DNA of 53,689 bases from Gluconacetobacter sacchari (GCF_014174255.1 NZ_JABEQJ010000032.1:1-53689), one strand, 5' to 3'; positions 1 through 9,435 are shown, numbered from the stretch's first letter. The notes: generated from the sequence alone by a model not told the origin. Made by a program: numbers and translations.

Positions 1-915
1 CACGCGCGGCCCCCCCGCCGTCCCCGGCGCGGCGGACCGCACGAAGCGGCACGGCGCCGCCGGCCCGTGCCGCGCGCCCGCGGCGCGGAACGCCACCGTG
101 CCGGCAAACGTCACCATGTCGAGAAACGCGCCGCATTCGCCGATCGGGTCCGAATGCCCCAGCAGCAGCCAACCCGGCGGCGACAGCCGCTCCGCCATCG
201 CCCGCACCAGGTCGAGCGCCCGCGCGGTTTCGAAATACAGCAGCACGTTGCGGCACAGAATCAGGTCGAACGGCCCGCCCGGGCCGCCGCCGGCCGGCAG
301 GTCCATGATGTTGCCATAGGCGAAGCGCACCATGCGGCGATAGACGTCGCGCAGGATCCAGTGCCGTCCGCAGGGGGCGGGTCGAAACCATCGCCGCCGC
401 TCCGACGCGCCGACATCGCGCAGCGACCACGCGCCATATTCCGCGCGCCGGGCGCGCTCCAGCGCCTGCTCGCTGATGTCGGTGCCCAGGATCTCCACAT
501 CCCAGTCGGCCTCGCCGCGCGCCCGCAGCATGCGGTGCAGCAGGATGGCCAGCGAATAGGGCTCGGCGCCGTTGGCGCAGCCGACGCTCCAGATCCGGAT
601 GGCGCGCCGGGGCCGCAGCCGGGTCAGCAGGTCGGGCAGGATCGTGCGCTCCAGCGCGTGGAACTGCTCGGCATAGCGGAAGAAGAACGTCTCGCCGATG
701 GTCACGGCGGATTCCAGCGCCCGCCACTCGGCCACTCCGGCCGCATCGTCCGACAGCAGCGCCAGATACTCCGTCGGGCCGGCGCAGCCGCGCGCATCCA
801 TGCGCCGCCGCAGCACCATCTCCAGCAGGTCCGTCTTGTCGGCGTAGTAATGCAGCCCCGTCCGCGCGACCACCCGCGCCGCCAGCCGCTCGAAGGCGCC
901 CCGGGGGTCAGACAT
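1..915 (-). CDS. cheR: CheR-type chemotaxis protein methyltransferase (partial, 3' end off window)
   Basis: Read on the minus strand from ATG at 915; the frame is open to the window edge, so at least 305 codons are present and the C-terminus is missing. CheR methylates glutamates of chemoreceptors using S-adenosylmethionine. Visible features are the N-terminal motif TIGETFFFR (about residues 72-80), the SAM-binding stretch IWSVGCANGAEPYS (about 108-121), ILGTDIS (about 142-148) and DLILCRNVLLYF near 220, in the usual CheR order. Its start overlaps the end of cheW by 8 nt, implying translational coupling. The tail beyond the methyltransferase fold is Ala/Arg-rich and continues out of the window, so an appended domain cannot be judged. 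Confidence 0.9.
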   Translation of the reverse strand, partial: MSDPRGAFERLAARVVARTGLHYYADKTDLLEMVLRRRMDARGCAGPTEYLALLSDDAAGVAEWRALESAVTIGETFFFRYAEQFHALERTILPDLLTRLRPRRAIRIWSVGCANGAEPYSLAILLHRMLRARGEADWDVEILGTDISEQALERARRAEYGAWSLRDVGASERRRWFRPAPCGRHWILRDVYRRMVRFAYGNIMDLPAGGGPGGPFDLILCRNVLLYFETARALDLVRAMAERLSPPGWLLLGHSDPIGECGAFLDMVTFAGTVAFRAAGARHGPAAPCRFVRSAAPGTAGGPRV

Positions 916-1438
916 CCGCCCCCTCCCACACGGCGTCGCGCAGGGCGGCATCCCGGGCCAGGGCCTCGATGCGCCGCCGCTCGCGCTCCATCAGCAGCCG
1001 GTCCGGGTCCATCAGCAGCGCGGTCATGCCTCCGACCAGTTCGACCTCCCCCGCCAGCCAGTCCCCGGCGGGCCGCGCGTCGTCGGGCAACGCCGTCACG
1101 GCCCCGGCCATCGGCCGCACGTCCAGCACGCCGTCGACCATGAAGGCCGTCCTCACGCCCGCGCCCGCGCCGCACAGCAGCAGCGGCCGATACAGCATCG
1201 CGGCCGCGTCGGGCGCAAGCCAGTCCCGCAGCCCCAGCAGAACCGCGAGATCGATCGCGGCCACCCGCTCGCCGCCGAGGCGAAAGAACCCCAGGACCGG
1301 CGCGGGCGTTCCCGCCGGCCGGACGAGTTCCGGCATCGCCACGCATTCCCGCACCGCGGGCGCGGGCAGGCCATAGCATGTATCCACCAGACGGAAGATG
1401 ACGACGGCCACTGACACCGGGGCTTTGCTGCCTTCCAC
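908..1438 (-). CDS. cheW: CheW-like chemotaxis coupling protein
   Basis: A 176-residue single-domain protein with the CheW beta-barrel pattern: VFRLVDTCYGLPAPAVREC near the N-terminus, VLGFFRLGGERVAAIDLAVLLGL in the middle and FMVDGVLDV near residue 100. CheW scaffolds receptors to the CheA kinase at the cell pole. The length matches stand-alone CheW. It is followed directly by cheR with an 8-nt overlap, and the operon continues left out of the window, so the other che genes are presumably there. Function is inferred from family and from its neighbour. A specialised CheW paralogue in a non-flagellar chemosensory cluster is possible. Confidence 0.82.
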   Translation of the reverse strand: MEGSKAPVSVAVVIFRLVDTCYGLPAPAVRECVAMPELVRPAGTPAPVLGFFRLGGERVAAIDLAVLLGLRDWLAPDAAAMLYRPLLLCGAGAGVRTAFMVDGVLDVRPMAGAVTALPDDARPAGDWLAGEVELVGGMTALLMDPDRLLMERERRRIEALARDAALRDAVWEGADV

Positions 1439-1587
1439 CCGCGCCGGTTTGGCGATATCGTCGCGGCGCGATTCCTGCCTGCTTTTCTTCCCGAAGATTG
1501 CATTTAATACAAGTGACGGCTACCTCCGGCAGGGATGCGTACCCGGCAGGTCGGGCGCGCCGCACCGCCGCCGGAGATCCGACCGTC

Positions 1588-1998
1588 ATGGACAGTTTCA
1601 ATTCGGGCCGCGCCGCCGACCGGTTCCTTTCCCCGCGTGAGGGCCAGTCGCGGGGCTTTCCCGTCGCCCGCATCGTCCGCGTGGCGATATGCGCCGTGCT
1701 GTATGGTCTGTTCTATTTCGTCCAGCAGGTCACCGAACTGCTGGCGCCTCTGGTGCTGATCCTCGGCGTGGGCTGGAGCGCCCTGCCCCATATCGTCGGC
1801 GCCATCGGCGCCAGTGCCGCGTCGGCCGATCCGCAGACGCGCGACATCGTCACCCACGTCGCCGGCACCATCCCGCGCCAGATCGTCATCGGCGCCCATG
1901 TCGTGACCGCCGATTCGCTGGTGGCCGACGGGCTGCTGATGATGGCGGCGGCGGCGCTGTGCGCCACGCTGGCCGCCGTCGCGGCGCGCGAAATGTGA
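1588..1998 (+). CDS. hypothetical membrane protein
   Basis: A 136-residue protein from the ATG at 1588. The open frame extends upstream to 1498, but that part has low-complexity composition and no better start. It has a polar N-terminus of about 28 residues, hydrophobic segments near residues 29-50 and 52-72, a short polar stretch, and a last hydrophobic segment near 108-133 rich in Ala and Met. That gives two or three membrane spans. I do not recognise the family. It lies divergent to cheW and 22 nt before ftsE on the same strand, so it may share a transcript with ftsEX, but nothing in it points to a division role. Confidence 0.6.
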   Translation: MDSFNSGRAADRFLSPREGQSRGFPVARIVRVAICAVLYGLFYFVQQVTELLAPLVLILGVGWSALPHIVGAIGASAASADPQTRDIVTHVAGTIPRQIVIGAHVVTADSLVADGLLMMAAAALCATLAAVAAREM

Positions 1999-2020
1999 CG
2001 CGGCTGCCGCCCGCCCTCCG

Positions 2021-2693
<673 letters not shown>

Positions 2694-2701
<8 letters not shown>

Positions 2702-3686
2702 GCGCGCCGCGCCGGGCCTCCTCGCCCGCTGGCACCGCGCCCGGCGCGCCGACGGGCTGGCCCTGCGCCGCGCCCTGCCCGACCGGCTGCTGCCGTTGCT
2801 GGTCGCGGCCATGGCGGTGCTGGCGGCGCTCGCGCTGGCCGGCGCCACGGGCGCCGCGATCCTCTCCGCGCGCTGGTCGGCCGGCGCCGCGTCGCTGCTG
2901 ACCATCCAGGTCCCCGACCCCGACGCCCCGGCGGCATCGCCCCCCTCCACGCGCGCCGACGCCGTGCTGGCCGCCCTGGCGGACACGCCCGGCGCCTCGC
3001 GCGTGCATCGGCTGGACAAGGCGGAACTGGCCGCCCTGCTGGCCCCCTGGCTGGGCCAGGCCACCGAATTCGCCCTCACCCTGCCCGCGATCATCGAACT
3101 GCACATGGCGGCGGAGACCGGCGCGGAGACCGGCGCCGATCCCGATGCGGCGTCCCTGGCCCGCCGGCTCGCCACCGTGGCACCCGGCACGCTGGTCGAG
3201 CGCAATGCCGAATGGGGCGCGCGGCTGGGCCGCCTGGCCGACAGCCTGCATGGCTGCGCGCTGCTGGCGGTGGCGATCGTGGCCGGCATCGCGGTGGTGC
3301 TGATCGCGGCCACCACCCGGGCCGGGCTGGCGGCCCGCCGCATGCCGATCGAGCTGATCCACGCCATGGGCGCGTCCGACGGCTATATCGCGGGCCGCTT
3401 CGCCCGCCGGACCGCCCTGCTGGCCTTTGTCGGCGGCCTGGCCGGCAGCGTGGCGGCGCTGCCGCTCCTGGTGCTGCTGTCGCGCGTCGCCGCCCCCTTC
3501 GCGCAGGCGGCGCCATCGCCGGCGCCCGCATCGCCGGCGGACTGGGCCACGCTGCTTGCCCTGCTGCGCGACACGCTGCCCACGCCGCTCATCGTCACCC
3601 TGCTGGCCCTGGCTCCGGCGGCCGCGACGATCGGCTGGCTGACCACCCAGGCCACGGTGCGCGCATGGCTGCGCACGCTGCCCTGA
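2694..3686 (+). CDS. ftsX: FtsX-type cell-division permease
   Basis: A 330-residue membrane protein that starts inside the last codons of ftsE. It has one membrane segment near residues 37-60, a periplasmic stretch of about 120 residues containing the VHRLDKAELAALLAPWLG region, then three further spans near 180-205, 237-265 and 293-316. This 1+3 topology is that of FtsX. The segment MPIELIHAMGASDGYIAGRFARR between spans 2 and 3 matches the FtsX cytoplasmic loop. It works with FtsE at the divisome, signalling to periplasmic amidase activators. An envC-like gene may begin at the right end of this window. Confidence 0.88.
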
Positions 3687-4312
3687 TGGCGCGGCACGGC
3701 GGCGCCGCGCGGCGCTTCCTCCTCGGCACGCTGGCCGGCCTGCTGGGCTGCATGGTCCTGTGGGGCGCGGGCTTCGCCTGGTTCGTCCACGACGCGCTGA
3801 AACCACCCGTCCCGCCACCGGTCACCGACGGGATCGTGGCCCTGACGGGCGGACAGGGCCGGGTCGAGGCCTCGCTGCGGCTGCTGGCCGATGGAAGGGC
3901 GCGGCAATTGCTGATCTCCGGCGTCGCCCCGCGCGCCACGCCGGCCAGCCTCGCCGCCGCCCTGCCGCCCGACCTGGCCGCCAGCCTGACGGCCGGGGCC
4001 TGGCGGCAGGTCACGCTGGGCCGGCGCGCCACCTCGACCATCGGCAACGCGGACGAAACCGCGCAATGGGCCCGCGCGAACCGGCTGCGGTCGCTGATCG
4101 TGGTCACCGCCGGCTATCATATCCGCCGCGCGATGATGGAAATCCACCGCACCCTGCCCGACGTCGCGCTCCATCCCTACCCGGTCCGCCCGCCCGCGCT
4201 GCGGTCGCCGCTGCGCGCCTCCTCCCTCCGGCTGCTGGCCACGGAATACGACAAATGGCTGATGGCCGGCCTGGACCTGGCCCGCACCATGCCGGCCCGG
4301 GCTGGGGACTGA
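3686..4312 (+). CDS. YdcF/ElyC-type DUF218 membrane protein
   Basis: A 208-residue protein from an ATG that overlaps the ftsX stop by one base. An upstream in-frame extension is a shadow of ftsX. It has an N-terminal membrane anchor at about residues 11-33 followed by a periplasmic DUF218 domain: DGIVALTGGQGRVEASLRLLADGRARQLLISG near 47-78, RATSTIGNADETAQWA near 115-130 and LIVVTAGYHIRRAMMEI near 137-153, all typical positions. Members of this family have been linked to envelope and peptidoglycan-precursor homeostasis, but the biochemical activity is not settled. The position between ftsX and plsC fits an envelope role. Confidence 0.8.
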   Translation: MARHGGAARRFLLGTLAGLLGCMVLWGAGFAWFVHDALKPPVPPPVTDGIVALTGGQGRVEASLRLLADGRARQLLISGVAPRATPASLAAALPPDLAASLTAGAWRQVTLGRRATSTIGNADETAQWARANRLRSLIVVTAGYHIRRAMMEIHRTLPDVALHPYPVRPPALRSPLRASSLRLLATEYDKWLMAGLDLARTMPARAGD

Positions 4313-4387
4313 TCTTGTCTTCGGACGGTTTTTCTGATGTACGCCGCCACACCGCCGACACGCCCAGTCCGGAATGATGCCGCTCCC

Positions 4388-5158
4388 ATGATTTTCGTCC
4401 GCACCTGCCTCTTCAATCTCTATTTCGTGCTGCTGACGCTCGCGATGGGCATCGCGGCGCTGCCCATCCGCCTGTTCGCCCCCCGGCTCGCGCTGCCCTA
4501 CGCCAAGCTGTGGACCCGGCTGTCGGTGGCGGGCCTCTGCCGGATCTGCGGCATCACGGTCATCGTGACGGGCCGCGAGCACCTGCCGGCGGGGCCATGC
4601 CTGCTGGCGTCGCAGCATCAGTCGGCCTTCGACACGCTGGTCTGGATGAACCTGGTCGATCGCCCCGCCTATGTGATGAAGGAGGAACTGACGCGCATCC
4701 CCCTGCTCGGCCCGATGCTGCTGCTGGCGGGCATGATCCCCGTCCGCCGCACCGACCGCGCCAAGGCGCTCCGCGCCCTCCTGGTCTCCACCGGGCAAGC
4801 CGCCGCCGACGGCCGCCAGATCGTGATCTTCCCCGAGGGCACCCGCACCCGGGCCGGCGAAACCAGTCGGCTGCACCCCGGCATCGTCGCCATGGCCGGC
4901 CATACCGGCCTGCCGATCATCCCCGTGGCGACCGATTCCGGCCTGCGCTGGTCGCGCAACGCCTTCGTCAAGCGCCCCGGCCCCATCCATATCGCCATCG
5001 GCCCCGCCCTGCCGCCCGACCTGGGCAAGGCGCGCATCCTGGATGGAATCGCCACGCGGTGGCAGGACTTGTCGACCGGCTTCGACAGCAGCCCCGACGC
5101 GCGAAACCCTGTGGATAACTCTGTGGGCAGTCGCACTGGTCATGCGACGGGCCTGTGA
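4388..5158 (+). CDS. plsC: 1-acyl-sn-glycerol-3-phosphate acyltransferase
   Basis: A 256-residue enzyme from ATG 4388 that adds the second acyl chain to lysophosphatidic acid at the inner membrane. The acyltransferase motif HQSAFDT (the H-x4-D catalytic pair) lies near residues 75-81, the acceptor-binding motif FPEGTRTR near 148-155, and PIIPVATDSGLRW follows. Hydrophobic N-terminal helices anchor it. An in-frame ATG 17 codons upstream (4337) is less likely because the added residues lack any hydrophobic character. The tail of the gene contains a perfect DnaA-box 9-mer at 5110-5118, which forces the codons there. Confidence 0.9.
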   Translation: MIFVRTCLFNLYFVLLTLAMGIAALPIRLFAPRLALPYAKLWTRLSVAGLCRICGITVIVTGREHLPAGPCLLASQHQSAFDTLVWMNLVDRPAYVMKEELTRIPLLGPMLLLAGMIPVRRTDRAKALRALLVSTGQAAADGRQIVIFPEGTRTRAGETSRLHPGIVAMAGHTGLPIIPVATDSGLRWSRNAFVKRPGPIHIAIGPALPPDLGKARILDGIATRWQDLSTGFDSSPDARNPVDNSVGSRTGHATGL

Positions 5159-5409
5159 CGGTCCGTTTGTCCACCCCCTGGCCGTCTCCCTCCGCCGCCA
5201 CGCCCCAAATCACCCGGCGGAGCGGAACAACGCCATAACATATTATTTTTAAATCAGTTTCCGGCATATTTTCCCAGGATATCCGCCCCTGGACCGCCCG
5301 AGGCCCCGTTCCAGCCCATCTCCATGCCTCCAGCCACCCGGCATTGTGGATAAATTCACGCCCCGCGCATGCCCTCCGCCGGGGCGCGCTGTGAAAGATT
5401 TGTGAATCA
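5110..5409. other. DnaA-box cluster with AT-rich patch (candidate oriC or DnaA-controlled site)
   Basis: Two exact copies of the consensus DnaA box, reading TGTGGATAA on the plus strand, lie at 5110-5118 (inside the plsC 3' end) and 5345-5353. Weaker versions are TTGTCCACC at 5167-5175 and TGTGAATCA at 5401-5409. Between them is the most AT-rich stretch of the neighbourhood, about 5235-5260. Boxes flanking an AT-rich unwinding element resemble a bacterial origin. The flanking genes (plsC, DUF2125) are not the oriC neighbours I know from Caulobacter or Rickettsia, so this stays a candidate. The gap 5159-5430 holds no gene that I can support. Confidence 0.4.
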
Positions 5410-5430
5410 ATCTGTTCCCGGCCGTACGGG

Positions 5431-6528
5431 ATGTGCCCTATCAAGACCGACATGCCGCCACCCGCCACCCGACCCGCGCGCCGAGTCCGTCCATGGCCAC
5501 ACCGGGCCATGCTGGCCATGCTGGCGCTCGCGCTCCTCGACGGCGCGGCGTGGCAGGCGGCACAGCGGACGCTGGACCAGATGGCCGCCCGATGGAGCGC
5601 GCAGTTGCGCCGCGAGGGCTGGACCGTGCGCCCCGGCACGCCCGCGCGCGGCGGGTCGCCCCTCACGGCACGGCTCACCCTGCAAGACCCGCGCCTGGAG
5701 GGCCCGGCGGCCGGGCGAACCGTGGCCTGGGGCGCGCGGACGGTCGCCCTGTCCCTGTCCCTCCTGCACCCGCTGACACTCCGGATCGGGCTGGAAGGCC
5801 CGCAGGCCGCGCGCCTCGCCGGTCCCGGCCCGCTTCTGGCGCTCCGCGCCCAGGGCGACGGCCTCCGGTTCGGCCTGCCACTCGGCCTGTCGCACGGCCT
5901 GTCGCCCGATGCCATGGCCGGCCACGCCACCTGGGCCGCCCGCTCGCTCGCCCTCCAGGTACTGGCGGCGGATGGCCGCACGACCGACCTGAGGCTGCAT
6001 GACCTCGCGGGCCGCCTGCTCTGGAATGGCCGGGCCGGCCCCGATGCCAGCCGGCTGGCCCTGACCGCCCGCGCCGCGATGCTGGACCTGCCCCCGACCT
6101 GGCCGCTGCCCCCCACCCCGGCGGAGGCCCACCGCCTGTCCGATACCGGCCTGACCCTGTCCCTCCCCGGCGGCGGCGGATCGACCCTGCTGGTGCAGGA
6201 CCTGCACGCGCGCTGGATGCACCTGTCGCTCGCGGTCGCGGGCCGGGCGCGCCTGCCCGCCACCGGCGGCGCGAACGGCACCTTCACCCTGACGGTGGCC
6301 GGGATCGGCCGAACCGTCCGCACCCTCGACCAGGCTGGCGCCCTGTCGCCGGACTGGGCCCGGGCCGTCACCGCCATCGACCGGCTGGCCCGGGGCTCTC
6401 CGGGCGACGCCGCGCCGGACGCCCCACCCCCGACCGACCGCCGCCTCAGCCTGCCGCTCCGCCTGCAAGGCGGCACCCTGTTCCTCGGCGCGATGGCACT
6501 GGGGCACATGGCGGACCTCCTGCCCTGA
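5431..6528 (+). CDS. DUF2125-type exported/membrane-anchored protein
   Basis: About 365 residues. The start could be ATG 5431 or ATG 5452; neither has a clear ribosome site. After an Arg-rich N-terminus there is one membrane-spanning or signal segment (LAMLALALLDGAAWQAA), followed by a long beta-rich region with many alternating hydrophobic positions. The order of W-rich and RLTLQDPRLEGP-like segments agrees with the alphaproteobacterial DUF2125 family, whose role is unknown to me. From residue 8 on, the protein contains no lysine. It stands alone, downstream of the DnaA-box gap and convergent with phaR. Confidence 0.65.
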   Translation: MCPIKTDMPPPATRPARRVRPWPHRAMLAMLALALLDGAAWQAAQRTLDQMAARWSAQLRREGWTVRPGTPARGGSPLTARLTLQDPRLEGPAAGRTVAWGARTVALSLSLLHPLTLRIGLEGPQAARLAGPGPLLALRAQGDGLRFGLPLGLSHGLSPDAMAGHATWAARSLALQVLAADGRTTDLRLHDLAGRLLWNGRAGPDASRLALTARAAMLDLPPTWPLPPTPAEAHRLSDTGLTLSLPGGGGSTLLVQDLHARWMHLSLAVAGRARLPATGGANGTFTLTVAGIGRTVRTLDQAGALSPDWARAVTAIDRLARGSPGDAAPDAPPPTDRRLSLPLRLQGGTLFLGAMALGHMADLLP

Positions 6529-6543
6529 GCCTCCACCCGGCAG

Positions 6544-6595
6544 CGCCAGCCCGCAGCACCAGCCCGCAGTGCCGATCCGCAGTGTCAGTCCGCAG
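6544..6595. repeat. four degenerate 13-bp tandem repeats
   Basis: Four consecutive 13-bp units, each ending in CCCGCAG, TCCGCAG or a close variant, cover 6544-6556, 6557-6569, 6570-6582 and 6583-6595. The first two units differ by a single base. The array begins just after the DUF2125 stop and its last unit contains the phaR stop codon, so it sits in the convergent junction of the two genes. It is best explained by replication slippage. Confidence 0.7.
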
Positions 6596-7082
6596 CGTCG
6601 CGCGAGCCGTCCAGCGCGGCCTGCAAGGCCGCGACCTCGCGGCGCAGACGCCACACTTCCTCTTCCACGCTCCCGGCCGCTTCCACGTTCCCGGGCGCCA
6701 CGACCCCGCCCGCCGGTCGCCGCCCCTCGGCCGACTGGCGGAGCGAGGCGAACATCGCCATCGCCCGGTCCAGATAGTCCGGCACCAACCCCTGCATGCG
6801 GTCGCCATAGAAGCGGATGATCTGCCGCAGGAAGCTGGCGGGCAGCATGGCGCGCCCCCTGGTCTCCTCCTCCATGATGATCTGGATCAGCACGGAGCGG
6901 GTGATATCGTCGCCCGTGCGGGCGTCGAACACCACGAAGTCCCGACCGGAACGGACCATGTCGGCCAGCGCATCGAGCGTGACATAGATCGACCGCTCGG
7001 TGTCGTAGAGACGTCGGTTGGCGTATTTCTTGATGACGACCGGGGCGCCCGGGCGGCTGGCATCCGGCAATATACCCTCCAT
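6585..7082 (-). CDS. phaR: PhaR-type polyhydroxyalkanoate synthesis repressor
   Basis: A 165-residue regulator from ATG 7082; an in-frame ATG at 7154 would add 24 residues of low-complexity sequence. The N-terminal DNA-binding domain contains VVIKKYANRRLYDTERS followed by YVTLDALADMVRSGRDFVVFDA, the hallmark of PhaR/PHB accumulation regulators. The second domain has the helical ILIQIIMEEE-like stretch. The C-terminus forms a short coiled coil. PhaR binds PHA granules and represses phasin and PHA genes. No PHA biosynthesis genes lie in the window, so targets must be elsewhere. Confidence 0.88.
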   Translation of the reverse strand: MEGILPDASRPGAPVVIKKYANRRLYDTERSIYVTLDALADMVRSGRDFVVFDARTGDDITRSVLIQIIMEEETRGRAMLPASFLRQIIRFYGDRMQGLVPDYLDRAMAMFASLRQSAEGRRPAGGVVAPGNVEAAGSVEEEVWRLRREVAALQAALDGSRDAAD

Positions 7083-7213
7083 CGACGGGCTGGCAGGACG
7101 ATCGGCCGGGGCATTCCTACCGAATACGCGCGCCGGGGTCCGAAATCCTAGCACGGCCGCGCCGGATGGTCACGACGGCACGGCGGTTCACGCGTGGTTT
7201 GCGATATGGAATG

Positions 7214-7711
7214 TTATCGATTTGCATCTATATCAATTCTCGATAAAATAGTTTCGAATTTACGTATATCAGATTTTATGTTTCGGAATATTTTTTGAAG
7301 TAATTGCGTATTTTCATGAAGAAGGCGCAGGGTTGTCCGTTCGCCTTTTGGCGTAAGGGCGACGAGAACCTGGCGTCGATCCTGCGGATCTTCTGCGACT
7401 TCCACGTAAGCTTGAGCCAAAAGAGCCTCGACCAGACCAGAAACGGTCGCACGGCTTACTTTGAGCGCCTGGACGATCACGCGATGCGGGATCGGGCCAT
7501 CCGCGGCCCATAGAACGACAAGGACTTGCCACCGCCCCGGCGTCAGCTCGTCCTTTTCCAACCATCGCGTGAAGACATTATCCAACCCCTGCACGGCAGA
7601 ACGGAGAGCAAACATAAGCTCGATCGCCGCCATGGCATCGGCGTCGAGGACCGTCGCCATTTTTTGCCGGATTTCAGCCGACGCTATGTCTCTTTCGCCA
7701 GGTGTCCGCAT
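7214..7711 (-). CDS. MarR-family transcriptional regulator
   Basis: A 165-residue winged-helix protein. The recognition-helix region LKVSRATVSGLVEALLAQAYVEVAED and the wing PQDRRQVLVALTPKGE are the classic MarR layout, with a helical dimerisation region at both ends. It is divergent from the DHA2 efflux gene, and the 140-nt shared gap has an inverted repeat and a good promoter, which fits a local repressor of the pump that responds to small phenolic or lipophilic ligands. The base composition is visibly less GC-rich than in flanking core genes, which suggests acquisition. Confidence 0.85.
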   Translation of the reverse strand: MRTPGERDIASAEIRQKMATVLDADAMAAIELMFALRSAVQGLDNVFTRWLEKDELTPGRWQVLVVLWAADGPIPHRVIVQALKVSRATVSGLVEALLAQAYVEVAEDPQDRRQVLVALTPKGERTTLRLLHENTQLLQKIFRNIKSDIRKFETILSRIDIDANR

Positions 7712-7719
7712 TTTGTCCC

Positions 7720-7770
7720 TTGACTCTGTTAGGTGCCTTACAAATAATCCGTGGGCTCTGTAGACCTAAC
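7720..7770 (+). promoter_or_regulatory. putative efflux promoter with MarR-type operator
   Basis: A sigma-70-like promoter reads TTGACT (7720-7725), a 17-nt spacer, then AATAAT (7743-7748), pointing toward the efflux gene. An inverted repeat GTTAGGT (7728-7734) ... ACCTAAC (7764-7770) has one arm inside the spacer and the other just past the start-site region, so a bound dimer or pair of dimers would block transcription. The arms are 29 nt apart, wider than a single MarR site. Confidence 0.5.
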
Positions 7771-7851
7771 GGGTAATCCGCCGATGGAAAAGCGTCTTGA
7801 TGTCTGTCGACCGGTCAAGGGGATAACGGCCTCCCTTGGCAAGCTTGCATC

Positions 7852-9435
7852 ATGAACGCGACGCCCGAGGTCGACAAGGAACCATGGCGCCCCGCAGCCA
7901 ATCCGTGGCTGATCGCGGTGACCGTCACATTGGCCGCATTCATGGAAATTCTGGACGGCACCATCATCAATGTGGCGCTACCGCACATTTCCGGTGCGCT
8001 GGGCAGTTCCTATGACGATGCGACCTGGGCTCTGACTTCCTATCTGGTCGCGAACGGCATTGTACTGACGATTTCAGCATGGTTCGGAAAACTATTTGGC
8101 CGAAAACGATACTTCATGATTTGTATCGTCATGTTCACGGTCTGCTCCTTCCTGTGCGGCCTGTCGACCTCACTGCCGATGTTGATCGTCTTCCGCCTGA
8201 TGCAGGGCTTCTTCGGTGGCGGCCTGCAACCAAACCAGCAATCCATCATTCTCGACACCTTCCCGCCGGACAAGCGTGGTGCCGCCTTCGGGTTGACCGC
8301 GATCGCGACGATCATCGGCCCGATCATGGGACCGTTGCTCGGCGGCTATCTCGTCGATAATTTCTCGTGGCGCTGGATTTTCTATGTCAACGTACCCTTC
8401 GGTATTCTGGCCACGATCGGCGTCGCGCTGCTGGTGGAAGATCCGCCATGGGAGCGCTCGGCGCGCCAACCCGTCGATATCATCGGGATCGCTCTGATCT
8501 CGCTCGGCCTCGGTGGGCTGGAAATCATGTGCGATCGTGGCGAGGATGAAGACTGGTTCGCCTCGCCCTTCGTCACTGCAATGGCCGTCTGCGGGGTTGC
8601 CGGGATGATCGGAGCCATCATCTGGCTTCGACGGGCTCGGCATCCGCTGGTCAATCTCGACATCTTCAAGGATCGGAATTTCGCGGCCGGCACGTTCCTC
8701 ATGGGTATGATGGGTGCCGTTCTCTATGCTTCGGCGGTCATTGTCCCGCAATTCGCGCAACAGGTACTTGGCTATACGGCGACATGGTCGGGTCTTCTCC
8801 TGGCGCCCGGCGGCGCCGTCGTGATCCTCATGATCCCGATCATCGGCCGCATGATGGGCGTCGTGCAGGTCCGCACCATCATAGCCGCCGGTTTCTTCAT
8901 TATGGGAGCGAGCATGTTCATATCAGCGCGCCTGACCCCAAGCATAGATTTTTCGCACCTCGTCCTGTTCCGGATCATCCAGACGGCTTCACTGGGTTTT
9001 CTTTTCGTGCCGATCTCGACGGCTGCCTATTCGACCTTGCCGCGCGAATTGAACGCCGATGGATCGGCAATCTTCAGCATGGCCCGCAACTATGTCGGCT
9101 CATTGTCCATCTCCCTGGCTACGGCGACGATCATCCAGACGCAGCAACGGCAACAAGCGGCGCTCGTGGGCAGGATGTCTCCCTTCAGGCCGGAATATCA
9201 GCACTATTTGGCCATCGCGCAGCAGGTCGCACGCGATGCAGGCATGCCACCCGCGAGAGCAACCCAATATGCCCTCTATCGGCTTTATCGGACATTCATG
9301 ACCCAGGTATCGATTCTTGCCTATAATGAGGTCTTTATGTTGATCGGGCTCCTCGCCTTTTGCATCGTTCCACTTTGCTTCCTCCTGTCACCAAATCGAG
9401 ACCGGCCGGATAGTAGCGCTTCGGCCATTCACTAA
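7852..9435 (+). CDS. DHA2-family (EmrB/QacA-type) MFS multidrug efflux transporter
   Basis: A 527-residue proton antiporter predicted to have 14 membrane helices. It shows the DHA2 motif LDGTIINVALP near residue 37, motif A GKLFGRKRYF near 80 and the antiporter motif C in GPIMGPLLGGYLV near 160. The C-terminal loop between helices 13 and 14 (residues about 435-480) is long, as in EmrB. There is no adjacent EmrA-type adaptor or outer-membrane channel, so it either acts alone or borrows partners. It is divergent from a MarR regulator and has lower GC than the core genes, consistent with transfer. Confidence 0.9.
   Translation: MNATPEVDKEPWRPAANPWLIAVTVTLAAFMEILDGTIINVALPHISGALGSSYDDATWALTSYLVANGIVLTISAWFGKLFGRKRYFMICIVMFTVCSFLCGLSTSLPMLIVFRLMQGFFGGGLQPNQQSIILDTFPPDKRGAAFGLTAIATIIGPIMGPLLGGYLVDNFSWRWIFYVNVPFGILATIGVALLVEDPPWERSARQPVDIIGIALISLGLGGLEIMCDRGEDEDWFASPFVTAMAVCGVAGMIGAIIWLRRARHPLVNLDIFKDRNFAAGTFLMGMMGAVLYASAVIVPQFAQQVLGYTATWSGLLLAPGGAVVILMIPIIGRMMGVVQVRTIIAAGFFIMGASMFISARLTPSIDFSHLVLFRIIQTASLGFLFVPISTAAYSTLPRELNADGSAIFSMARNYVGSLSISLATATIIQTQQRQQAALVGRMSPFRPEYQHYLAIAQQVARDAGMPPARATQYALYRLYRTFMTQVSILAYNEVFMLIGLLAFCIVPLCFLLSPNRDRPDSSASAIH

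Noticed and set aside
5369-5776. Open frame crossing from the DnaA-box gap into the DUF2125 gene
   Set aside because: Out-of-frame shadow of the DUF2125 gene, rich in Arg/Cys/Pro.
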